Assembly (NCBI RefSeq): GCF_021603585.1
Contig: NZ_BQHI01000027.1
Location: 1-64,000, forward strand
DNA length: 64,000 nucleotides
Direction: 5' to 3'
DNA from: Pseudomonas sputi
Lineage (GTDB): Bacteria > Pseudomonadota > Gammaproteobacteria > Pseudomonadales > Pseudomonadaceae
Shown here: piece after piece, positions 54,302 through 60,952 of the stretch
Position numbering within the stretch: the first letter of the stretch is position 1
How the letters are laid out: each line of letters begins with the position of its first letter
Program-made: the position numbers and the translations under genes
The notes under the pieces: model-generated
What the model saw: the letters and a program-made list of their open reading frames with translations, nothing else
Told to the model about the DNA's origin: nothing
Database searches by the model: none

Positions 54302-54384
54302 GGCTTGCTCTCCAACACCCGGGGCTTGAGGCCCTGACGGCGCGGGAGGCGAGTTCGGCGAGTGCCGGAACGTCTATCGCGCCA

Positions 54385-54918
54385 TTACTCCCCGGTGAGC
54401 ATTTGATCGTCGTCCGGTGCCATGGCCTCCGACCGGTTTCGTCGGCGGTCCGCCAGCACCCAACTGCCATCGTACAACTGCAACGGGAAGCTCTCGGTCC
54501 TGCTCTGGCGTCGTTCGACGAAGCCTTCGGATGGGCTCGCACCGGGTTTCGCTTCGCGCTGGATCCCCAGAAGGTCGCAGACAGCTCGGGCCAGTTCCGC
54601 CAAAGGAAACGGTTTGAACAGGATGTGACTGACCCCCAGTTGCCGCGCCCGCTCACAGACTTCAGCGGTCGGGTGACCCGTTATCAGCACGAAATGACAC
54701 GTCCTGTTCTGGCGGACCGCGTCGAGCACCTCGAACCCTTCCATATCGGGCAAGCGGTAATCGAACACCAGCACGTCAGGAGCGAAAGTCTCGGCCAGGC
54801 CGATTCCCTCTGCGCCGTCATGTGCAATCCGGACGTCCAGCCCTTGCGCCGACAGATAATCCTGAAGGTTCTGTGCAAGCAGCTGTTCGTCTTCGACAAC
54901 CAGTACTTTGTTAACCAA
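54385..54918 (-). CDS. Receiver-only response regulator with C-terminal tail (177 aa)
   Basis: Receiver domain KVLVVEDEQLLAQNL with the phospho-Asp in VLVFDYRLPDMEGF and Lys in ILFKPFPL. After about residue 125 there is only a basic/acidic tail (EGFVERRQSRTESFPLQLY, then DDDQMLTGE) with no recognisable DNA-binding or enzyme domain. The start is TTG 54918, supported by AAGGAG six bases upstream and by the receiver beginning at the next residues. It is the first gene behind the sigma-54 promoter at 54985 and precedes the secretion ATPase, so it may regulate secretion by protein contact. Confidence 0.8.
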   Translation of the reverse strand: MVNKVLVVEDEQLLAQNLQDYLSAQGLDVRIAHDGAEGIGLAETFAPDVLVFDYRLPDMEGFEVLDAVRQNRTCHFVLITGHPTAEVCERARQLGVSHILFKPFPLAELARAVCDLLGIQREAKPGASPSEGFVERRQSRTESFPLQLYDGSWVLADRRRNRSEAMAPDDDQMLTGE

Positions 54919-54984
54919 GGTGGACTCCTTGAAACCCGCAAGTCCGAAAACTGAACCTGCTGGAGTGCGCCTCACAGGAGGTAA

Positions 54985-55000
54985 CGCACACTTCATGCCA
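54985..55000 (-). promoter_or_regulatory. Sigma-54 promoter of the receiver/secretion/csgEFG operon
   Basis: The minus strand reads TGGCATGAAGTGTGCG: -24 GG (54998-54999), -12 GC (54986-54987), ten bases between, three mismatches to the consensus. The predicted start near 54975 leaves about 57 bases before TTG 54918. No other promoter or terminator is obvious down to 45275, so it may drive about 9.7 kb. Confidence 0.72.
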
Positions 55001-55073
55001 GGCTGAGTGCCGGTATTTTCTTGTCTTCATGTCCTTGAATTGAATGGAAATGCCCGCTCGTCCCGGTACCCCG

Positions 55074-55133
55074 TTCCCCAGAAACGGGGAAGCACCTGAA
55101 TGGGCATCGAAGCCATTCCCCACTATTGGGGGG
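55074..55133 (-). promoter_or_regulatory. Upstream activator palindromes for the 54985 promoter
   Basis: Two palindromes: TTCCCCAGAAACGGGGAA (55074-55091) and TTCCCCACTATTGGGG (55116-55131), each CCCC-N6-GGGG at its core. Their centres are 84 and 126 bp upstream of the -24 element, so 42 bp (four helical turns) apart. The 84-bp distance equals that at the multicopper oxidase promoter. They lie between the isomerase stop and the receiver gene. Confidence 0.7.
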
Positions 55134-55139
55134 GAACCT

Positions 55140-56093
55140 TCAGTCATCGTCAATTCGTTCGATCCTGTTCTGCGCCCGCAACTGCGCGAGCACTTGACGA
55201 CGAGCCTGGGTCTGTTGCTGTCGGGCGAGGTACGCCCTGACTGTTTCCAGCCCTTGCTCCTCTGGGACATCGGCCGCCTCCTTGTGGTTCTCGACAAAAA
55301 TCAAATGCCAGCCGAACGGCGTACGCACCGCTTCGCTGACTTCACCAGGCTTGAGGGCAAACGCCGCCGCTTCGAAGGCCGGCACCATTTGCCCACGGGC
55401 GAAATACCCCAGGTCCCCGCCCTGGCTGGCGGTGACATCTTGCGAACCCGATTGGGCGACGCTAGCAAAGGTTTGCCCCCCTGCGATAGTCGCACGCAAC
55501 TCCTCCAAGCGTAGCCGCGCTGCTTCAACCGTGGCGGCATCGGCATCGCCGGCGACCTTGATCAGAATGTGCCGGGCCTGCACCTGCTCCGGCGCACCCA
55601 TTTCAGCGCGGTGTTGCTCGAAAAACGCTCGCACCGTTTGCTCGTCCGGGGCCTGGACCTGGGTCAGTTCGGCAAACATCCGCTGCGCCGCCAATTCGCG
55701 GTGGGTGTACTCGGTGAATGAAGCCTCGTCGAAACCGGCGTCCTGCAAACGCTGGAGGAATTTATCGGTGCCGCCAATGGCGGTGCGGGTCCGTTCGACC
55801 TGTTCGCGCACCGTTTGCTCATCGATCGTTACCCCGCGCTTGCGCGATTCCTGCCAGAGCAATTCCTTGTCGATCAGCGTATCCAGTGCGGCCTGACGCA
55901 GTTGTTTATAGGCCTTGGGGTTGCGGATGCTCGCCACGGCGCGCCCCTGATCCTCCAGGTACTCGGCGAAATAGCGTTCCAGGCGAAACTCGGAAATCGC
56001 CTCGCCATTGACCCGGGCGGCCACCGGTTCATTGTTCGCCAGCGCCACCGACAACCAGCCTGTCAGCAGCCAACACAGGGTTTTGAGCTTCAT
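55140..56093 (-). CDS. Periplasmic parvulin-type peptidyl-prolyl isomerase (317 aa)
   Basis: Signal peptide (TLCWLLTGWLSVALAN), a SurA/PrsA-like N-terminal chaperone region (VAARVNGEAISEFRLERYF; helices to about 165), then a parvulin domain (QARHILIKVAGD, GGDLGYFARGQMVPAFEAAA, SEAVRTPFGWHLIFVE). It probably folds exported proteins such as the giant oxidase upstream in the same operon. Last gene of that operon. Confidence 0.9.
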   Translation of the reverse strand: MKLKTLCWLLTGWLSVALANNEPVAARVNGEAISEFRLERYFAEYLEDQGRAVASIRNPKAYKQLRQAALDTLIDKELLWQESRKRGVTIDEQTVREQVERTRTAIGGTDKFLQRLQDAGFDEASFTEYTHRELAAQRMFAELTQVQAPDEQTVRAFFEQHRAEMGAPEQVQARHILIKVAGDADAATVEAARLRLEELRATIAGGQTFASVAQSGSQDVTASQGGDLGYFARGQMVPAFEAAAFALKPGEVSEAVRTPFGWHLIFVENHKEAADVPEEQGLETVRAYLARQQQTQARRQVLAQLRAQNRIERIDDD

Positions 56094-56108
56094 GATCAGG
56101 GCCTCCGG

Positions 56109-57659
56109 TCAGGGCGTGGCAAGAATCGGTTTGTAGGGAGCGACCAGATAAAAACGCTGGTCAGGCAAATCAATGGTCACCACATGCGCCCCGCTCAGGC
56201 CCAATCGTCGCCCGGGGCCGAAGCTCAGGCGCGGGGTCAGGCCGGTGTCGAAGTCGTGCAGGCCTTCGAGGGCCGCCACCAGTTTTTCGCGGCTGGCGTC
56301 GCGACCGGCCTGCTTCATGCCTTCGCTGAACAACTGCATCGAGGCGTAGGCGCCGACTTGCAGCACCGCATGCTGGGCGCCGAGACCTTGATGCTCGCGC
56401 AACAGCGTCAGCGCCATGCGCCCGGCCTGGGTCCAGTCGCTGGGCACGAACGGATACGCCAGAAACACCCGCCGGGAAAACCCTTCCGGCATTTGCAGCA
56501 GATCCCCCCCCACTTGGCTGGACGCCGCAAACAGGTACGGCACCTGCCCGGCATTCTGCAATCCGGCTGCCAGCCGGCTGAAACCAACACCGCTGCCCAG
56601 GTAGAACACCGAGCGTGAGCCCAGCGGCAAGCTGTCCGCCGCCGGGTCGTAGGTCTGCACTTGGACCTTTTGCCAACCATGCTCCTGCAGATAGCGGCCA
56701 AGGGTCTGCGCCGCCAGCGCCTGGGCCGGGTCATCGGGATAGGCAATCAGCGTCGGCCCTTGCAGCACCCGCAGACTGGCGGTGGCGTAGTCGGCCAGCG
56801 CGATCAGTTGCTCGCGCAGGCCCGGCAAGGGTTCGAAAATCTGCGGGCTGGCCTGTACCGGGCCGAGCAGCGACAGGGCCCCGATCAGCGGCACGCCCGA
56901 CTGCTCCAGACGCGGCGCCAGTTCGCTGTCCAGTGCCGGGGCCAGCGGTGCGATCAGGGCGAAGACTTGCTCTTCCTCGATCAGCCGTTGCAGGGCCTGT
57001 TCGGCGCTGGCGCGATCCGGGCCGGGGTCGGCCACGGTCAAGCGCAACTGCCGGCCGTGAATGCCACCGGCCTGATTGATCCGCGCCACGCTGCCGTTGA
57101 GCACCGCCGCGATGGTGGCGCCCTCCTCGGCCAACGGCCCCTGGCTGGGCAGCAAGGTGCCCAGGTGCAAGGTCTGGTCATCGAGCCCCGGATCGCGGTC
57201 ATCGGCCAGGCGTTTGAGGTACGCGGTGAGGTTGCGCTGATCCTTCATCGACAGCAGGAAGCGCGGCATGCTCGGGTCGAGGCGATTGTTGCCGGGATCG
57301 CGGCCCTGCTGGATGACCCGCGCCAGGCTGCTGTCGGTGTAGGCCGGGTAGTTGCGGCCGTTGACCTGTTGCTGACCGTGAGTGCTGGTCAGCCGCGACC
57401 AGTTGAGCTCCGGCGGACGCACCCCGCCTTCGGGCCGGCCAAGGCCGTCGGCGCCGTGGCAGTTGGCGCACGGCAGGCTGGTGGCCGGCAGCAACACATC
57501 CGCCGCGCCGACCCGCGCCATGATCGGCTCGCCGCTGGCGGACAGGCCTTCGCGGTACAGGCGCCTGCCAGCGCTTTCTTCATCGGTCAGCGGCAACGCG
57601 GCCGCGCCAAGGCTGACGCCAGCGAGCAGGATCAGGGTGACGATGCGGCCAAGGTTCAT
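56109..57659 (-). CDS. Cytochrome c fused to a periplasmic binding-protein domain (516 aa)
   Basis: Signal peptide (ILLAGVSLGAAALP), then a cytochrome c domain with heme motif CANCHG (about residues 64-69) and a likely axial Met in SMPRFLLSM. From about residue 165 there is a branched-chain-amino-acid-receptor-type bilobal binding domain (LHLGTLLPSQGPL, INQAGGIHGRQLRL, GVPLIGALSLLGP, QVGAYASMQLFSEGMKQAG). No ABC permease genes are nearby, so it is unlikely to serve transport. It may sense or bind a ligand in electron transfer linked to the oxidase. Confidence 0.82.
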   Translation of the reverse strand: MNLGRIVTLILLAGVSLGAAALPLTDEESAGRRLYREGLSASGEPIMARVGAADVLLPATSLPCANCHGADGLGRPEGGVRPPELNWSRLTSTHGQQQVNGRNYPAYTDSSLARVIQQGRDPGNNRLDPSMPRFLLSMKDQRNLTAYLKRLADDRDPGLDDQTLHLGTLLPSQGPLAEEGATIAAVLNGSVARINQAGGIHGRQLRLTVADPGPDRASAEQALQRLIEEEQVFALIAPLAPALDSELAPRLEQSGVPLIGALSLLGPVQASPQIFEPLPGLREQLIALADYATASLRVLQGPTLIAYPDDPAQALAAQTLGRYLQEHGWQKVQVQTYDPAADSLPLGSRSVFYLGSGVGFSRLAAGLQNAGQVPYLFAASSQVGGDLLQMPEGFSRRVFLAYPFVPSDWTQAGRMALTLLREHQGLGAQHAVLQVGAYASMQLFSEGMKQAGRDASREKLVAALEGLHDFDTGLTPRLSFGPGRRLGLSGAHVVTIDLPDQRFYLVAPYKPILATP

Positions 57660-57668
57660 GGCGCGGAC

Positions 57669-58295
57669 TCAGCGGCCGGCCACGGGCATTGTCAGCAGCT
57701 GCAAGCGCTGGGCAATGGCGGCGGCCGGGGCGTCGGGACGGATTTTGCTCCAGCGTTTGTTGGCCACGTCGCCGACGATCAACTGGGTCGAGTGCTGCTC
57801 GGGCGTCGGCACGATCTGGCCGATGCGGCCCAGCACCAGATCCATCTGCGCCTTGTCGCCGGTAAGGAAAAGCCAGTGAGGGTCATCGGCGCCCTGCTTC
57901 AAGGTGTAAGCCTTGAGCACCGCCGGCGTGTCGCGCAGCGGATCACTGGTAAGGGAAATGAAGGTGATGCCGTCGGCCTTGTCGCCCAGCAGCTCACGGA
58001 CTTCCTTGAGCTTGCGGGTGATCAGCGGGCAGGCGTCATTGCAGCTGGTGAAGATCACGTTGAGCAGCACCACGCGGTTGTGCAGTGCATCGCTGTAGAA
58101 ACGCTGGACGTCGCCGTTCTGATCCAGCAGCGGCGTGTCGGTGAACCAGGTTTTCGCGTCGTGGGTGCCTTTCGCCGGCGCCGCAGCAGCGCTGGCCGTT
58201 GCCGGTGCGGCCTGGGCATGATCTTCATGGGCCCACGCCATCGCGCTGAAAATCCAGAAACACACCGTCAGGGTGATCCAGTCCAGGGTTCTCAT
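57669..58295 (-). CDS. SCO1/SenC-family copper protein, copy 2 (208 aa)
   Basis: Signal sequence ending AMAWA-HE, a His/Ala-rich linker, then a thioredoxin-like SCO domain with copper cysteines in IFTSCNDACP and a C-terminal ligand His likely in PEQHSTQL. ATGA overlap with the upstream SCO gene. Probably delivers copper to the MnxG-type oxidase. Confidence 0.9.
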   Translation of the reverse strand: MRTLDWITLTVCFWIFSAMAWAHEDHAQAAPATASAAAAPAKGTHDAKTWFTDTPLLDQNGDVQRFYSDALHNRVVLLNVIFTSCNDACPLITRKLKEVRELLGDKADGITFISLTSDPLRDTPAVLKAYTLKQGADDPHWLFLTGDKAQMDLVLGRIGQIVPTPEQHSTQLIVGDVANKRWSKIRPDAPAAAIAQRLQLLTMPVAGR

Positions 58296-58942
58296 GGTTG
58301 TTGCTCCATGGCAATCGCGGTGTGTTTGGCGTGGGTGCGCAGGCCGCTGAGTTTCTCGACTTCCTTGGCCAGCATTGCCGGGTCGGTGAAGCCGTAGTAG
58401 CGCGTCCAGTGGCGACTGTTGCCGTCACCGACGAGGATCAGCGGCTGATGATTCTTGAAGTCGCCGCTGAAACTGCCGAGGCCCTTGAGGGTGGCGGTGA
58501 TCGATTGCGGTGAACCGGTGAGCCAGCTCCAGCCGGGGCCTTTCTGGAAGGTGCGGGCGTAATCCTGCAGACGCTTGGGGTCGTCGCGCTGCGGGTCGAT
58601 GCTGATCGACACCAGCTGCACTTCGGTGCCGACCCGGGCTCCGAGCTGTTTCTGCACCTTGCCCATGATCGACGAAACCACCGGACAGACCGTGGTGCAA
58701 CTGGTGTAGATGAAGCTCATGACGACGATCTTGTTGTGCACCAGATCCTGCTCCAGGTGCACGGTCTTGCCGTTCTGGTCAAGCAACGGCACGTTGGCGA
58801 ACTTGACCTGGGCGTGCTCCTGGCTGTTAGTGGCCGGTGGGGTGTGCCCGGCATGCTCGTCCGCCGAGTGAGCGCTGGCCTGCTGAATGCCGACGGCCAA
58901 CAGGCACAGGGTCAGCAGGCCACGGGATGCAAATCGGTTCAT
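58292..58942 (-). CDS. SCO1/SenC-family copper protein, copy 1 (216 aa)
   Basis: Signal peptide (LTLCLLAVGIQQASA), a His-rich N-terminus (HSADEHAGH), and the SCO core with YTSCTTVCPVV (the Cys-x3-Cys copper site), VSISIDPQRDDPK and GPGWSWLTG. A histidine in FKNHQPLI takes the third-ligand position. ATG 58942 follows GAGGAAACG. Confidence 0.9.
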   Translation of the reverse strand: MNRFASRGLLTLCLLAVGIQQASAHSADEHAGHTPPATNSQEHAQVKFANVPLLDQNGKTVHLEQDLVHNKIVVMSFIYTSCTTVCPVVSSIMGKVQKQLGARVGTEVQLVSISIDPQRDDPKRLQDYARTFQKGPGWSWLTGSPQSITATLKGLGSFSGDFKNHQPLILVGDGNSRHWTRYYGFTDPAMLAKEVEKLSGLRTHAKHTAIAMEQQP

Positions 58943-58955
58943 GGTCGTTTCCTCG

Positions 58956-60878
58956 TCACTGGGTCTGGCCGGGCAGCACCCGGACACTGGCAAAAGTCTT
59001 GTCGTCGAAAGCGGCGCCCAGCGAGGCCGCGCGCACATGCAGGTACCAGGCGCCGCTGCGGTCGAGGGTCACCGGCGCTTCGTACACGCCGTCGGCGACT
59101 TCCAGCGCGGCCACTTCACGGGGCCGGGAAGTCGGCGCGAGGAAGTAGCGCAACTGCACGTCTTTCACGCCGCTGCGCTGGATCTTCTGTTTGCCCTGGA
59201 CGATGCGAAAGCGCACCACGTACGGGTCGTTGAGGGCCACGGCGGTCTTGTCCAGCAGGAACTCGACTTTCGCCGCGCCCAGGTGTTTTTCAGGCGCGCC
59301 GTCGGACGCCACCTGGGCGGTGAAGCAATGAATGATGTTCGGCTGATTGAGCAGGAACGCCACGTCGAAACGCCCCGCCGCCGGCAGTTTCACCCGTGCG
59401 CTGTAGAGGCCCGGCGAGACCTCGCGCAGGCTGCGGTCGATCACCAGCGCGGCGCGTGCGATCTGCCCCCGGTTGGGGTAACCGGACATCGGCGCGTTCA
59501 TGCCTTCGGCGTAGAAATAGGTGGTGTTGTCCACCGGGTTGACCACGAACACCGCGTTGTCATCGCGTGAAACGGCAAGGCTCGATGCCAGCGGCAGATC
59601 CCCGGCCAGCCGTGGCGGCTGCGGCCCGGCTTCAAAACCCTGGGTAATCGGCTGGCGCCCTTCGCCCAGCGAAGACAGGTTGATCATGGTGACTTTCGGC
59701 GAGGCCAGCCCGCGCACGTAGGCGTAAGCCTGGGTGAACACCACTTGATAGGGTTCGGCTGAAACCTCCAGGTCATGGATCGCCGAATCGTTGGCCGCGT
59801 CGATCACCGTGGCGCGGTTTTCCACCGTGCTCAGCACCACGCCAAAACGACCGTCGGCGCTGAAGCCCATCGGGCCGAGGCCCTGTTGCAGCTTGATCAC
59901 TCGGCGTACGGCGCGGCTGTTGCTGTCGATCACGGTGACAGTGCCGTCCTTGCCATCGGCCACGTACACCGCGCCGGACAGCGGCGAGTACGCCACCGAC
60001 AACGGGCTGGAACCGGTCTTGACCTGTTGCAGCAGGCTCAGGCTGGCGATGTCGATCACGCTGAGGGTGCCGTCGTCGCGGTTGCTGACGAAGGCGAAAC
60101 GGCTGTCCTTGCTGAAACTGATTTCGTGGTGGCCGCGACCGGTCGCCAGGTGCTTCAGCGGTTTGAGGCTCTGGGTGTCGATCACCGTGACCCCGGACTC
60201 TTCAACCTTGCTCGCGTTGTTGCCGACCCACAGCAGGCGCTCGTCCGGTTGCAGGGCGACCCGCACCGGTTGGCTGCCGGCGGCCACCGAGTCGATGACC
60301 TTGAATTGCTCGCTGTCGATCACCGCCACTTCCCCCGCCGTCGGCATCGACACGAAGACCTTTTTGTTGTCCTTGGGCGTGACCCAGTCCATCGGCGACT
60401 GCTTGAGTTCGATCCGCGCCAGCGTGCTGGTGATGCCGCCGACCGAGACTGACGGATCGACCACCGAAACGCTGGCATCGCGATTCATCACCAGCAGGAA
60501 ATAGCTGTTGAGGTCGAGCAGCGGCCGCGCGCCGATGCTGGATTTGAGGAACGTGCCGACCCGCGACTTGCAGCTCTGGTCGCGGCCCTGGGCCTGATCG
60601 GCGGCCAGGGTTTGCGGATCGATCCAGGCCCCCGGCGCCACACCGGACAACGGCTGGCCTGACGCGCCGTCGGTGACCCGGAACTGCACGTCAGCGAACT
60701 CGCCCTCGCGCAACTGGCCGTCGCTGGCCAGCGGCTTCAGGTTGAAGGTGATCGACACGCCGTCGCGGGTCAGCACCTGCCCGGCATCGGTCTGCGCCAG
60801 GGCAATCTCGCTCAGCGTGAGCAGCGCGCCGGCCATCGCCAGCAGGCAGACGCCGATGATGTTGATGATCCTGTTCAT
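58956..60878 (-). CDS. Periplasmic YVTN/NHL-type beta-propeller protein (640 aa)
   Basis: Signal peptide (IGVCLLAMAGALLTLSEIALA). Residues about 130-440 hold repeated propeller blades (GEVAVIDSEQFKVIDSVAAG, GVTVIDTQSLKPLKHLATG, GTLSVIDIASLSLLQQVKTG, GTVTVIDSNSRAVRRVI). Beta-sandwich domains flank them on both sides (ITFNLKPLASDGQ; YLHVRAASLG at the end). The role is unknown; it may be a docking partner of the oxidase. ATG 60878 with GGGGAGGGATG is a strong start. Confidence 0.85.
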   Translation of the reverse strand: MNRIINIIGVCLLAMAGALLTLSEIALAQTDAGQVLTRDGVSITFNLKPLASDGQLREGEFADVQFRVTDGASGQPLSGVAPGAWIDPQTLAADQAQGRDQSCKSRVGTFLKSSIGARPLLDLNSYFLLVMNRDASVSVVDPSVSVGGITSTLARIELKQSPMDWVTPKDNKKVFVSMPTAGEVAVIDSEQFKVIDSVAAGSQPVRVALQPDERLLWVGNNASKVEESGVTVIDTQSLKPLKHLATGRGHHEISFSKDSRFAFVSNRDDGTLSVIDIASLSLLQQVKTGSSPLSVAYSPLSGAVYVADGKDGTVTVIDSNSRAVRRVIKLQQGLGPMGFSADGRFGVVLSTVENRATVIDAANDSAIHDLEVSAEPYQVVFTQAYAYVRGLASPKVTMINLSSLGEGRQPITQGFEAGPQPPRLAGDLPLASSLAVSRDDNAVFVVNPVDNTTYFYAEGMNAPMSGYPNRGQIARAALVIDRSLREVSPGLYSARVKLPAAGRFDVAFLLNQPNIIHCFTAQVASDGAPEKHLGAAKVEFLLDKTAVALNDPYVVRFRIVQGKQKIQRSGVKDVQLRYFLAPTSRPREVAALEVADGVYEAPVTLDRSGAWYLHVRAASLGAAFDDKTFASVRVLPGQTQ

Positions 60879-60905
60879 ACATCCCTCCCCTACACACCTT
60901 TCCCC

Positions 60906-60939
60906 ACCTGTGGGAGCGGGTTCACCGGCTCCCACAGGT
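60906..60939 (-). repeat. Hairpin between the giant oxidase and propeller genes
   Basis: Perfect 12-bp arms ACCTGTGGGAGC (60906-60917) and GCTCCCACAGGT (60928-60939), ten-base loop. It matches a common Pseudomonas REP-type palindrome. Placed between two cotranscribed genes, it may lower expression of, or protect, part of the mRNA. Confidence 0.75.
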
Positions 60940-60952
60940 CGCGCATTGGCAC

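Noticed and set aside
54302-54384. A promoter separating the receiver gene from the secretion ATPase
   Set aside because: Only 83 bases with no convincing -35/-10 or -24/-12 elements and no terminator, so cotranscription is the simpler reading.
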